Positions 44,578 to 53,423 of a stretch of 64,000 nt of DNA are shown one piece after another. The notes beneath the pieces were generated by a model, which worked only from the letters and a program-made list of their open reading frames with translations, did no database searches and was not told the origin of the DNA. The translations under genes were made by a program, and so were the position numbers. The first letter of the stretch is position 1. Every line of letters starts with the position of its first letter. The stretch lies in assembly GCF_030159255.1 (NCBI RefSeq), contig NZ_BSCT01000036.1:16641-80640 (forward strand). Reading direction: 5' to 3'. The stretch comes from Bradyrhizobium sp. SSBR45G. Its GTDB lineage: Bacteria; Pseudomonadota; Alphaproteobacteria; Rhizobiales; Xanthobacteraceae.

Positions 44578-46569
44578 TCACGCGACGTTCGTCACCGTGT
44601 CCCGTTGCTGCACTGGGGCAGCAATGCGCTGAGGGGCCTTGGCCTGTGCGGCTTCGACGCACATTCTGACAGCTTCGCCCATGCTGGCAGCGACCAGATC
44701 GGCCTTGGTAGCTTCTTGCAGCCCTTTCGCAGCGTCCTGATCGACATCCGCCGCGCAGCAGACCAACATCACGCTGGCTCTGGGGAGCCGCCGCTTCAGG
44801 CGACGCACGGAATAGCGCATATGAGCAACGCCTGAATTGCCCAGATAAACGAGACAGGCGATCGCAACCCCTGCAGGCTCCAGCTTGATGACATTGGCCG
44901 TCGAGAGCGACTCTGCTCCCGAAACCTTCGCGCCCAACCCATGAGCCGATGACAGTTGCGCAAGAAGCAACGCGGCCGCTTCGTCGATCGGGGTTCGCCC
45001 CGCGACGCAGAGGACGGGCTGTTCGCTCTGCCATTCCTCGGCGAGCCTGTCCCTGGCGAGAACGGGAATCGTGTCGCCTGCCTGGTTTGTGACCAGGCCG
45101 TCGACGGCCGATGCCGTTTCCGGATCGCTGATGGACTCGCTTTTCGACAACGGACCATCGGTCTGATCGGAAAGATCCGCGGTCAACTCGGCAACGGCGT
45201 CCCGGATCGTCGCAAGGCGATCGACGGCGAGCGCCCCTCGGTCGGCGTCGGCCTGGGCCAGTTGCAGCCCCTTGACCGCGACTTCGTCGCAATAGGCGAT
45301 CAACGAGCGCTCCTTCAAGAACTCTTCTGCCTTCCCGGCCGCTTCGGTCGGATCGTTGGCCAGCATGCGCTGGTAGAAGATCTCCGCAGGGGACAGCGCC
45401 GGACGATCACCGAACATGACGTCCAGGAACTCCAGGCTTTCGACGTGTCGTCCGATGACCACCAGACAGACCGTCAGCGGAGTTGCGAGCACGAGTCCGA
45501 TGGGTCCCCACAGCGCGGTCCAGAACGCGGCCGAAACGACCACGGCGACGGGGGACAGACCGGTACTGCGCCCATAGACCATCGGCTCGATGACGTGGCC
45601 CACCAGCGGCTCGACCACGAGGAACAGAACCAGCGTCCAGATCAGCATCGACCAGCCAGGGTCGACCGCTGCCGCCAGGGCCAGCGGAAACGCCGCGCCG
45701 ATCACGGCGCCGATATAGGGCACGAACCGAAGCGCTGCGGCGAGGATACCCCAGAGGATCGCGCTGGGGATGCCGATGAACCACAACCCCGTGCCGATCA
45801 CGACGCCGAATGCGCCGTTGACGGCGAGTTGCGTGAGGAACAGCCGGCTGAGCCTGTAGGCCGCGTCATCGAGCGCGGCTGTCGTGCGCTGCAGATCGGA
45901 TGAACCCGCAAGGCGAATGAGACGATTACGCAGGTCTTCGCGCTGAAGTAAGATGAAGATGACGAAGATGATGATGATGCCGGTCGTCGCCAAGGGATGA
46001 ATGAGCGGCGAAATCAGCGTACGCAGACTGTCCAGCGCTCCGGGATCGGGCTGCCGGACCTCCACCGGGATCGGCGCCTGGGCGGACGGAGAATTGGTTC
46101 GCAGGCCTCCGCTCGGAGGCCGGGCCGCCTCCGGCTCTTTCGGCTTGTCGAGCTCCTTGCCCAGGTCCTTGAGCATGTCCGATGCACGCTCGAGTGTCCC
46201 CCGCCCCGCTTTGGTGTCGCGGAACGACTGGATCTTGTTGCTCATCGTCGATTGATAGCTCGGCAACTCGCTGGCGAGCTGGGTGAGCTGCGTGGCGAGC
46301 AGGCTGCCCAGTGTAAAGATCACGACGAATGCGAGAACGACCACGCTGACCACAGCCAGTCCGCGCGGCGCGCGAAACCGCTGCAATTGCGCGACCAATG
46401 GAGCCAACACGAAGCTGAGCAGGATGGCCAGGGCGACCGGGACCAGAATGTCACGACCGAAATACAGCAGCGAGATGATGATGACCGCGAAAATCGCGAC
46501 GGCCAGAGCGCTGATGAGTCCGAGAACTTCCTCAGGCGTGCGGGCCTTGAGCGGCTGTCTGCTGATCAT
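44578..46569 (-). CDS. AI-2E (PerM)-family permease with large cytoplasmic C-terminal domain
   Basis: A 663-residue protein. Residues 1 to about 370 are the AI-2E/PerM permease: N-terminal helices (LGLISALAVAIFAVIIISLL), a soluble insertion of charged residues (about 105-185) and the conserved RFVPYIGAVIGA and VEPLVGHVIEPMVYG motifs. The remaining about 290 residues are soluble. The last part (about 510-650; PVLCVAGRTPIDEAAALLLA and SVRRLKRRLPRASVMLVCC) has the alternating strand-helix pattern of a B12-binding-like flavodoxin fold without the cobalamin histidine. Related permeases transport ions or small molecules; a signalling role for the extension is inferred. Start ATG 46569. Confidence 0.85.
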   Translation of the reverse strand: MISRQPLKARTPEEVLGLISALAVAIFAVIIISLLYFGRDILVPVALAILLSFVLAPLVAQLQRFRAPRGLAVVSVVVLAFVVIFTLGSLLATQLTQLASELPSYQSTMSNKIQSFRDTKAGRGTLERASDMLKDLGKELDKPKEPEAARPPSGGLRTNSPSAQAPIPVEVRQPDPGALDSLRTLISPLIHPLATTGIIIIFVIFILLQREDLRNRLIRLAGSSDLQRTTAALDDAAYRLSRLFLTQLAVNGAFGVVIGTGLWFIGIPSAILWGILAAALRFVPYIGAVIGAAFPLALAAAVDPGWSMLIWTLVLFLVVEPLVGHVIEPMVYGRSTGLSPVAVVVSAAFWTALWGPIGLVLATPLTVCLVVIGRHVESLEFLDVMFGDRPALSPAEIFYQRMLANDPTEAAGKAEEFLKERSLIAYCDEVAVKGLQLAQADADRGALAVDRLATIRDAVAELTADLSDQTDGPLSKSESISDPETASAVDGLVTNQAGDTIPVLARDRLAEEWQSEQPVLCVAGRTPIDEAAALLLAQLSSAHGLGAKVSGAESLSTANVIKLEPAGVAIACLVYLGNSGVAHMRYSVRRLKRRLPRASVMLVCCAADVDQDAAKGLQEATKADLVAASMGEAVRMCVEAAQAKAPQRIAAPVQQRDTVTNVA

Positions 46570-46914
46570 CGAACTCTCTTTCCGAGCGAGGAAGGGCAGT
46601 GCGCGCGGTCGTTGTCTCTGGGAGCGAAACAGACGCGCCGATGATGCGGCCCCGCCTCGACACCAGGTTCTCTGCTCCGACCTGCAATAACGGACTCGTG
46701 AGGCTCCAGTTCCTCGGGCGCACATTCCATCGCCTGCGCGTCAATCAGCCGCTTCGTGCGACCGGCGGATGACGCGATCAACGACCGCAGCAGGCCCCTG
46801 TCATTCAAAGCGGCTTTTGCGAAGATATTGCCGCAAGCAGGGTGCGCTCCCTCTCCCCGTGAAGGACGGGGAGAGGGAGCGCGCCGCCTTTGAGGCGGCC
46901 CCTGATGGAAACAG
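46570..46914. other. Intergenic region with a palindromic repeat
   Basis: No gene is visible in these 345 bp. A perfect 15-bp inverted repeat GCGCTCCCTCTCCCC / GGGGAGAGGGAGCGC with a 9-nt spacer occupies 46844-46882, just upstream (plus-strand sense) of the monooxygenase stop; it lacks a T run and matches a common dispersed repeat type rather than a terminator. A related sequence is found inside uvrB at 59141-59163. Confidence 0.6.
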
Positions 46915-47235
46915 CTACTTCTTGCCGCCCACCGTTTGTCGCACTTCGAATCCTTCGAACTGCGGCGGGCCGAGATAGAGCGGCTTGTTGTCGCCGGCGC
47001 CCTTGTGGGCTGCGCGGAAGGCTTCGGACTTGGTCCAGTCCTCGAAAGCGGTCTTCGACGCCCAGATCGTGTGCGAGGCGTAGAGCGTGTGATCCTCGGC
47101 CTCCGGTCCTTTCAGCAGATGAAACTCGACGAAGCCGGGCACCTTGTCGAGGTGGCTGTCGCGCGACAGCCAGACCTGCTCGAAGCCGGCCTCCGAGCCC
47201 TTGGCGACGCGAAAACGATTCATGGCGATGAACAT
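46915..47235 (-). CDS. Antibiotic-biosynthesis-monooxygenase fold protein, IsdG/HmuQ-like heme monooxygenase
   Basis: A 106-residue ferredoxin-like alpha/beta protein. Residues matching the IsdG-type heme-degradation triad are visible: Asn in MFIAMNRFRV (residue 6), Trp in EDWTKSEAF and His in FRAAHKG. Bradyrhizobia have small heme monooxygenases of this kind (HmuQ, HmuD) that release iron from heme; assignment to one of them is tentative. Start ATG 47235 with GGAG 7 bp upstream. No heme uptake gene is adjacent, unlike the hmu locus. Confidence 0.75.
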   Translation of the reverse strand: MFIAMNRFRVAKGSEAGFEQVWLSRDSHLDKVPGFVEFHLLKGPEAEDHTLYASHTIWASKTAFEDWTKSEAFRAAHKGAGDNKPLYLGPPQFEGFEVRQTVGGKK

Positions 47236-47369
47236 GCTGATCTCCTGGATGATATGCCGCTGCATCCAGGAATAGCAGACTTCGCGCCGCGACGCGCCTG
47301 CCACGATCGGCGCGGATGCGGCGATGTCTGGAACAATCGAAGGCAGCGACGATCGACGCGGCAGCGGCC

Positions 47370-48587
47370 TTACGCCACCAGCCCCTTCATCGGCCTCACC
47401 GCCGCACTCTCCGGAAACACGGTCTCGCCGAGCGCGCGCTCGCTCACACCGAGATGATCGGCGAGCACGCCTTTGAACACGGCGCGCAGATCGGTGGTCG
47501 GCGCGAGATCGCGGCCCTGATAGAGGCTCGCAAGCTTCAATGTCGGCCAGTCGGCGATCACCCGGCCGCCCTTCACCGCGCCGCCGGCGAGCAGCGCAAT
47601 CGTGCCGGTGCCGTGATCGGTGCCCTGCGTGCCGTTGATCTTCGCCGTACGGCCGAACTCGGTCGCCACCACGACCACCGTATCGCGCCAGCGCGGACCG
47701 AGCCCGCTCTCGAACTCGGCAAGCGCGCCATCGAGGCCCGACAGCAACTGTGCGAGCCGGCCGACCGCACCGCCTTCATTGGCATGCGTATCCCAACCGT
47801 CGAAGGCGAGTGCGGCGATGCGCGGACCGTCATCGGCCGCCATCAGCTTCGCCGCGCCACGCGCCACCTGGCGCATCGCGTTGATCTGGTTGCCGCCCGG
47901 CTTGGGCTTCATGTCGTCACCGAACGCGACCTTCTCCAGCTTCAGCCCTTGCGACAGCGCCGATGCAAGCGCGGGATCACGATGCGCATAGAGATCGACG
48001 AGCCGCATCGCGGTGTCGTCGTCGGCCTGCGGCAAGGCCACGGGCGCCCAGCCCACCGTCGGCGCGGCGCCGCGCAACACCAGCGGCGCGGTCGGCCCGA
48101 CCGCGAGTGCGCCTGCAACGCGCGGCCCGCGCGGCAGCACCTCCAGTGCGCGATTGAGCCAGCCGGACTGCACGCGTCCAGGACCGGCGAAGCCGCTTTC
48201 GAGCACGTCCTGGCCGTCGAAATGCGAGCGCTCGCGATACGGCGTTGCGACCGCATGGATCACCGCCGCCTGCTTGGCGCTGACCATGCGGGCGAATTCC
48301 GGCATCGACGGATGCAATGCGAAGAACGAGTCGAGCGGCAGCGCCGGGTTCGGCCCACCGGCGGCAAGCGCAATCGCGCCATGCAGCTCGGCGTAGTCGG
48401 GATCGCCGATCGGCGCGACGGTCGCAAGCCCATCGAGCGCGCCGCGCAGGATGACGACGATCAGCCGCGGGTCGCGCTGATCGGCGGCGCGGGCGAATTT
48501 CGGCAAGTACCCCCAGGCAGCGAAGGAGGCCCCCGCCAGCATCAAATGCCGCCGCGAGGTCAACAGCGAGGTCGTGGTCCGCTCCAT
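47370..48587 (-). CDS. DUF1501 Tat-exported protein (sulfatase-like fold)
   Basis: A 405-residue protein with a twin-arginine signal (TSRRHLMLAGASFAAWG, residues about 10-26). The DUF1501 domain follows, alkaline-phosphatase-superfamily-like, with RLIVVILRGALDG, SHFDGQDVLESG and the C-terminal FGRTAKINGTQGTDHGTGT. It pairs with the DUF1800 gene directly upstream: the two genes are 2 bp apart or, if the ATG at 48593 is used, overlap by ATGA. I favour 48587 because AGGAG then has 6-bp spacing. The substrate and role of these exported pairs are not established. Confidence 0.9.
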   Translation of the reverse strand: MERTTTSLLTSRRHLMLAGASFAAWGYLPKFARAADQRDPRLIVVILRGALDGLATVAPIGDPDYAELHGAIALAAGGPNPALPLDSFFALHPSMPEFARMVSAKQAAVIHAVATPYRERSHFDGQDVLESGFAGPGRVQSGWLNRALEVLPRGPRVAGALAVGPTAPLVLRGAAPTVGWAPVALPQADDDTAMRLVDLYAHRDPALASALSQGLKLEKVAFGDDMKPKPGGNQINAMRQVARGAAKLMAADDGPRIAALAFDGWDTHANEGGAVGRLAQLLSGLDGALAEFESGLGPRWRDTVVVVATEFGRTAKINGTQGTDHGTGTIALLAGGAVKGGRVIADWPTLKLASLYQGRDLAPTTDLRAVFKGVLADHLGVSERALGETVFPESAAVRPMKGLVA

Positions 48588-48589
48588 CG

Positions 48590-50131
48590 TCATCTCCTCT
48601 GAACTTCCGGCGACATCAAGAGCAGCACCAGCGCCTGCTGGCGCGACTCCGCGCGCTCGATCGTGCGCCGCGTCTCGGTCGAGGTCGCATCGCCTGCGAC
48701 GAGGTCGAGCAGATCGCGCGGATCGAGATTGTTGCCGAGGCGCGAGGCGAGTTGCGCCGAGATGTCGAGCCGCAGCTTCATGCCTTCGGGCGCGGCCCAC
48801 ATCGCATTGGTATCGGCAAAGCCGTTCGGTCCCGCAGGTGCCCACAGCGGCTGGCCGAGCGTATTGAGGGAGTTGAGATAGAAGCCGGGATCCTCAGGCA
48901 CGCGCGCCAGCAGCCGGCCGCCCGCGACGAGAAACTCATAAGGCGAGCGGATCTTCGTCAATGGCGCCGACCAGGCTTCGTCGGAATCGACCAACGCCAA
49001 TGTCAGCGCCCTAAGATCGCCGTTGCTTGTCCTGAAGACGGCATCGAGCCGCGCCACCAGCGCGGGCGGTGGATCGTCGGCGACGAAATGGCGCGCGAGC
49101 TTGGTGGCGATGAACTTCGCCGTCGAAGGATGGCGTGCGATGTCGGCGAGCGCGGCCTCGCCCTGCGCCAGGCCATCATCCTGATAGGTCTTGCCGAGCA
49201 GGGTCTGCGCTCCCGGCTGATGCGCATTGGCGTTGAACACGAAGCTGCCGGGCGCACCGTTGCGGCTGTTGCGTCCCGCAAAGCTCCAGCCGGTGATGAT
49301 GCGCGCCAGCGACGTCACGTCCTCCTGGGTGTAGCCGCCGCCGACGCCGAGCGTATGCAGCTCCATGATCTCGCGCGCGAGATTCTCGTTGAGGCCGCGC
49401 TTGCGGTTCTGGCCGGCGCGCGAATCCGGTCCGAGCGATTCCTGGTTGTCGAGAAAGAACAGCATCGCCGGATGCTGCTCGACCGCCTTGAGCATGTCGG
49501 CGAAGCGCCCGAGCACGTGCGGCCGGATCGCCTCGCGCTCGAAGGCGCCGGCCCACATCCGCGCCAGCTCACCCTTGCCGGCGGAGATGCAGAAATGGTT
49601 CGACCAGAACGCCACGAGGCGCTCGGTGAAGCCGCAATCGGCGAGCACCGCGCGCTGCAGCCGCGCCAGCGCTTCGATACGAAACGTCTTCTGGACGACG
49701 TTGGGCGGCTGCTGCGGCTGAGCAGGCTTCGCCTGCATCCCTGCCGCGGATTCTCCCGCGGCTGGCGCCATGCCGGTGCCCGTCGTCGGCGGAGATGATG
49801 GCGGCGCGGACATCGCCGCGTCGCCCCCGTTCATGGACAGGCCGCGCGTCTGACCGGGCTGCTCCACCGGCGGCGTCTCCGACGCAGGCTTTGCCGCCGC
49901 ATCGCGCGCCCGCTTGACCTCATCCTGATAGGCAAAGACGGCGTCGGCGAGCGCAGGAGTTCCCTGCAGGCCCGGCACCTCCAGCAGCGCCCCGTTGGGG
50001 CGGCCGAGTTCCGCCTTGACGAAGCCGCGCGGATCCGACGCCGCATTGACGAGATCGCCCGAAGCGCCGCCACGCGCGCCGAAGCCGAAGCGGTTCAACG
50101 CAATGAGTGCCGCCTGGGGATCACGCGCCAT
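48590..50131 (-). CDS. DUF1800 family protein
   Basis: A 513-residue protein, helical, beginning ALIALNRFGFGARGG. A low-complexity Pro/Ala/Met-rich insertion (about residues 80-140) precedes the conserved core FWSNHFCISAGKGELARMWAG, NENLAREIMELHTLGVGGGY and ITGWSFAGR. The C-terminal part has LGQPLWAPAGPNGFAD. No clear signal peptide is visible at this start, so export could depend on the Tat-targeted DUF1501 partner. The two families co-occur widely; function is unknown. Confidence 0.9.
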   Translation of the reverse strand: MARDPQAALIALNRFGFGARGGASGDLVNAASDPRGFVKAELGRPNGALLEVPGLQGTPALADAVFAYQDEVKRARDAAAKPASETPPVEQPGQTRGLSMNGGDAAMSAPPSSPPTTGTGMAPAAGESAAGMQAKPAQPQQPPNVVQKTFRIEALARLQRAVLADCGFTERLVAFWSNHFCISAGKGELARMWAGAFEREAIRPHVLGRFADMLKAVEQHPAMLFFLDNQESLGPDSRAGQNRKRGLNENLAREIMELHTLGVGGGYTQEDVTSLARIITGWSFAGRNSRNGAPGSFVFNANAHQPGAQTLLGKTYQDDGLAQGEAALADIARHPSTAKFIATKLARHFVADDPPPALVARLDAVFRTSNGDLRALTLALVDSDEAWSAPLTKIRSPYEFLVAGGRLLARVPEDPGFYLNSLNTLGQPLWAPAGPNGFADTNAMWAAPEGMKLRLDISAQLASRLGNNLDPRDLLDLVAGDATSTETRRTIERAESRQQALVLLLMSPEVQRR

Positions 50132-50273
50132 GCCACGTCCTCATCAATTGCTGCGCCAGAATGAGTGCACCCAAATCCTGCATGGGTTCGATACCGGCGT
50201 GCTGGCGCCCTCTGCTGCCACGCACTATAGTTGCGCCGGCAGATGAACCGGACGTGAAAAGGGCTGGCCGGAC

Positions 50274-50495
50274 GTGGTTCCGAACGTGACAAATCGTTTA
50301 GCAAAGGTTACCGCGCGACAGCTCACATGCGAGGCGTGCGGAAGGGAATTCAGCTGTGACCCCGACGGTTCCTGCTGGTGCTTCGACGAAACCCTTCGCC
50401 TGCCGCTGCCCAAAGCCGGAGAGAGCCGGTTCAAGGACTGCCTTTGCGTCAATTGCCTGACGAAGCTCGCCCGCGATTCGGAGCCGAGATCGTGA
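50274..50495 (+). CDS. Cysteine-rich CWC-family small protein
   Basis: A protein of about 70 residues with two pairs of metal-binding-type cysteines: TCEACGREFSC, then SCWCFDE, and CLCVNCLT near the C terminus. This is the pattern of the cysteine-rich CWC family, probably a zinc or iron site. GTG starts at 50274 and 50286 are both possible. Its stop overlaps the GTG start of the HAD phosphatase gene (GTGA), so the two are translationally coupled. Confidence 0.75.
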   Translation: MVPNVTNRLAKVTARQLTCEACGREFSCDPDGSCWCFDETLRLPLPKAGESRFKDCLCVNCLTKLARDSEPRS

Positions 50496-51175
50496 CGCAC
50501 TGGCACGTCGAAGCCGTCCTGCTCGACATGGACGGAACACTGCTCGATACCGAGAAGGTCTATCTCGAAGCCTCGATCGCGGCGCTGAACGCGCTGGGCT
50601 ACACCGATGGCGTCACCGAACTGTGTCACGCGATGATCGGCATTCCCGGCCCCGACAACGAGCGCACCTTGCGCGATCATTTCGGCGACGACTTTCCGCT
50701 GGTCGAGGTCAATCGCCTGTTCGCCGCCAAGACCGCCGAAATCCTGCATGCGGGAATGCCGCTGAAGCGCGGCGTCATCGATCTGCTCGATGCGATCGAG
50801 GCGGCCGGCCTGCCCAAGGCCGTCGTCACCTCGTCCTCGCGCAACACCGCGTCGGAGCATCTCCGGCTCGCGCGGATCGACCACCGCTTCGATGCCATCC
50901 TGACCCGCGACGACGTCAGCCGCGCCAAGCCGCATCCCGATCTCTATCTGCTCGCGGCGGAGCGGCTGCGGACACGGGCGCCGGCCTGCGTCGCGATCGA
51001 GGATTCCAATCCCGGTGTGGCCGCGGCCCATGCCGCCGGCGCGATCACGCTGATGGTGCCGGACATCGTGCCGCCGACCGAGCAGTCGCGCGAGAAATGC
51101 GTGGCCGTGCTGCCGCATCTCGATGCGGTGCGCGAGATGCTGGGGATGCGCCTGCGGCCGGTGCTGGCGACGTAA
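50492..51175 (+). CDS. HAD-superfamily phosphatase (phosphoglycolate phosphatase/phosphoglucomutase-like)
   Basis: A 227-residue HAD hydrolase. Motif I is LLDMDGTLLDTEK (nucleophile Asp, residue about 11), motif II VVTSSSRNTA, motif III Lys in AKPHPDLYLLAAE, motif IV IEDSNPGVAAAHAAG. The helical cap between motif I and II places it in subfamily I. The GTG at 50492 overlaps the CWC stop. Acts on a small phosphate ester, identity unknown. Confidence 0.9.
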   Translation: MTHWHVEAVLLDMDGTLLDTEKVYLEASIAALNALGYTDGVTELCHAMIGIPGPDNERTLRDHFGDDFPLVEVNRLFAAKTAEILHAGMPLKRGVIDLLDAIEAAGLPKAVVTSSSRNTASEHLRLARIDHRFDAILTRDDVSRAKPHPDLYLLAAERLRTRAPACVAIEDSNPGVAAAHAAGAITLMVPDIVPPTEQSREKCVAVLPHLDAVREMLGMRLRPVLAT

Positions 51176-51181
51176 CAGCTT

Positions 51182-51811
51182 TTAGCTGGCACGGCGCGCG
51201 GCCGTCCGCCGCGTCGTCTTGCCAGCCTTCGCGCGCCTTGCCAGCGCCGCCGCGACCAACGCGCGCGCCGCCTCAGCCGCAGTCTCCATGTAGCTGGCAT
51301 CCCGATGCAGCAGCACGACGGCGAAGGCGCCGTCCAGCAGCAGCAGCATCTGCCGCGCGAGCTCGGCTGCGCCTGCGATCGCTTCGGCTTCGAACATCGC
51401 CTGCAGCCAGGCCTCGAACTTCTTCTTGTGCGCGGCGCCGATCTTGATCGCGGGATGGCCGGGAAGATTGGCGAGCTCCGCCGTGGTGCGCAGGAAACCG
51501 CAGCCGCGCCACTTCGGATGGCGCGCGGCAGCGGCGAGATTGATGAAGATCGCCGCGATCCTGTCCGGAAAAGCGCCCTCGCTCTCCTCGAACCAGCGCT
51601 TGAACAGCGCAAGGTTCGGCTGGTCGCGCGCGGCGAGATAGGCTGCGACGAGATCATCCTTGCTGCGGAAATGGTAGTACAGCGTCTTCTTGGTGATGCC
51701 GGCGCTCTCCGCCACCGCATCGACGCTGACGGCGCGGATGCCTTCGGCGTAGAACAGCCGGCTCGCGGCGGCAACGATACGTGTCCGGGTTGGATCAGAG
51801 GAACGGGCCAT
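51182..51811 (-). CDS. TetR-family regulator
   Basis: A 209-residue regulator: helix-turn-helix at about 10-55 (RIVAAASRLFYAEGIRAVSV, AESAGITKKTLYYHF) and a TetR_C ligand domain. ATG at 51811; a TTG six codons earlier is less likely. The tail is very basic (KAGKTTRRTAARRAS). A 22-bp imperfect inverted repeat lies 20 bp upstream, between this gene and the divergent enoyl-CoA hydratase, and probably controls both. Confidence 0.88.
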   Translation of the reverse strand: MARSSDPTRTRIVAAASRLFYAEGIRAVSVDAVAESAGITKKTLYYHFRSKDDLVAAYLAARDQPNLALFKRWFEESEGAFPDRIAAIFINLAAAARHPKWRGCGFLRTTAELANLPGHPAIKIGAAHKKKFEAWLQAMFEAEAIAGAAELARQMLLLLDGAFAVVLLHRDASYMETAAEAARALVAAALARRAKAGKTTRRTAARRAS

Positions 51812-51830
51812 GGCAGCGCTCAGGCTCAAT

Positions 51831-51852
51831 GTATACTGACCAGTGAATATAC
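51831..51852. promoter_or_regulatory. Candidate TetR operator between tetR and enoyl-CoA hydratase
   Basis: A 22-bp imperfect palindrome: GTATACTGACC followed by AGTGAATATAC. GTATA/TATAC arms flank an ACTGACCAGT-like core found in AcrR/QacR-type operators. It spans the divergent promoter region. Confidence 0.6.
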
Positions 51853-51910
51853 CTTGGCCAGCGCCGCGCCTAGTCTTGCTGCATCAACCGCCAGCCTGCG
51901 AGGCGCCGCC

Positions 51911-52699
51911 ATGGCCGATCCCATCCTGCTTCATGTCTCCGACCGCATCGCCCTGCTCACGCTCAACCGCCCGGAGCAGCTCAATGCGCTCAGCTACGCC
52001 TTGATCGATGCGCTGATGGCCGCGCTCGACCGCATCGAGACGGACGACGGCATCAGGGCCGTGATCCTGACCGGCGCCGGCGACCGCGCCTTTTCGGCCG
52101 GCGCCGACATCGATGAATTCAGCGAGAGCGTGCATGAGGGCCGCGCCACCGCGCTGCGCGACTTCGTCCGGCGCGGCCAGGCCATGACGGCGCGGCTCGA
52201 GGCATTCAGGAAGCCGGTCATCGCCGCCGTGAACGGGCTCGCCTTCGGCGGCGGCTGCGAGATCACCGAGGCCGTGCACCTCGCCGTCGCCAGCGCCCGC
52301 GCCAGCTTCGCAAAGCCCGAGATCCGGCTCGGCATGCCGCCGACCTTCGGCGGCACCCAGCGGCTGCCGCGGCTGGTCGGCCGCAAGCGCGGGCTCGAGC
52401 TGCTGCTGACCGGCGATCCCTTCCCGGCCGAGCGCGCGCTTCAGATCGGCCTCGTCAACGCCGTCGTGCCGCATGACGAGCTGCTGCCGGCGGCGCAGGC
52501 ACTTGCCCAGCGCATCATCCGCCATGGGCCTGACGCCGTCGCCGCCGTCATCACCGCGGCGACGCGCGGCCTCAACATGGCCATCAGCGAAGGGCTGCAG
52601 GTCGAGCGCGAGCAGTTCGCCAGCCTGATCGGCGGCCGCGATCTGGAGCAAGGATTGGCGGCGTGGCGCGAACGCCGATCGCCGCGTGTTTCTTCCTAG
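51911..52699 (+). CDS. Enoyl-CoA hydratase/isomerase (crotonase family)
   Basis: A 262-residue crotonase-fold enzyme. The oxyanion-hole segments AFSAGADIDEF and GLAFGGGCEITEA are intact; the two catalytic glutamates of hydratases fit Glu in GGGCEI and Glu in FAKPEIRLGMPPTFGGTQRL. It hydrates a trans-2-enoyl-CoA, in fatty-acid or aromatic degradation. Divergent from the TetR gene. Its TAG stop shares CTAG with the stop of the convergent GST gene. Confidence 0.92.
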   Translation: MADPILLHVSDRIALLTLNRPEQLNALSYALIDALMAALDRIETDDGIRAVILTGAGDRAFSAGADIDEFSESVHEGRATALRDFVRRGQAMTARLEAFRKPVIAAVNGLAFGGGCEITEAVHLAVASARASFAKPEIRLGMPPTFGGTQRLPRLVGRKRGLELLLTGDPFPAERALQIGLVNAVVPHDELLPAAQALAQRIIRHGPDAVAAVITAATRGLNMAISEGLQVEREQFASLIGGRDLEQGLAAWRERRSPRVSS

Positions 52700-53391
52700 A
52701 CCGGATATCCCGGCGACTTGCGCGCCAGCCCATCGAACGCGTCGAGCAGCCGCTCGCGCCAGGCATGGACGCTGTCGGTCTCCTCCAGCAGGCGGAACGG
52801 GCTGACCACGCGCGCCCATTGGAAGCCGCCGAACACGATGTAGTCGGCATAGTCAGGCGCGTCGCCGCCGATGAAGGCTTGCGTCTTGAAGGTCTGGCGC
52901 AGCGGCTCCAGCGACTTGCGGAAGCTCACCACCGCCTGGTCGCGTCCGGCCATGATATCCTCGAGGCGCTTGCCGAAGCGCGCCTCGCGCGAGGCTCGGA
53001 AATAGGCGGCGTCCTCGGCAGCCAGATTGTTCGGAATGTCGGCGATGATCAGCGGGAAGATGCCGCCGACCACGGCGATGTCGCCCCATGCATTCATGAA
53101 GCGCGCCATCGCGCGGCCGCCGGCGCCGCCGAACAGCGACGGCCGGTCCGGATAGTGATCCTCGAGATAGTTGGCGATGGTCCATGAATCGACCACCGCC
53201 CGGTCACCGTCGAGCATGACTGGCACCTTTTCCGCGCCATGGCAGGCGAGCGCGCTCTTCTCGGTGAAGCGCCAAGGGATCGAGTCCACGCTCAGGTCCT
53301 TATGCGCCAGCGCCATGCGCGTACGCCAGCAGAACGGGCTGAACGGGCGCCCCACGTCGGTCCCGACGAGTTCGAACAGCTTCACTGACAT
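52696..53391 (-). CDS. Glutathione S-transferase family protein
   Basis: A 231-residue GST with N-terminal thioredoxin fold (VGRPFSPFCWRTRMALAHKD, KVPVMLDGDRAVVDSW with cis-Pro) and a longer C-terminal helical domain (APDYADYIVFGGFQWAR). It resembles beta-etherase/LigE-like GSTs more than the one at 42451. It follows the winged-helix and TauE genes on the same strand (32-bp gap), so may belong to their operon. Substrate unknown. Confidence 0.88.
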   Translation of the reverse strand: MSVKLFELVGTDVGRPFSPFCWRTRMALAHKDLSVDSIPWRFTEKSALACHGAEKVPVMLDGDRAVVDSWTIANYLEDHYPDRPSLFGGAGGRAMARFMNAWGDIAVVGGIFPLIIADIPNNLAAEDAAYFRASREARFGKRLEDIMAGRDQAVVSFRKSLEPLRQTFKTQAFIGGDAPDYADYIVFGGFQWARVVSPFRLLEETDSVHAWRERLLDAFDGLARKSPGYPV

Positions 53392-53423
53392 GCCAGGCCT
53401 TCCTCCTCACGAACGGGACCGTT

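Noticed and set aside
46844..46882. Terminator for the permease or monooxygenase gene
   Set aside because: The perfect hairpin lacks a T run on either strand and resembles a dispersed repeat.
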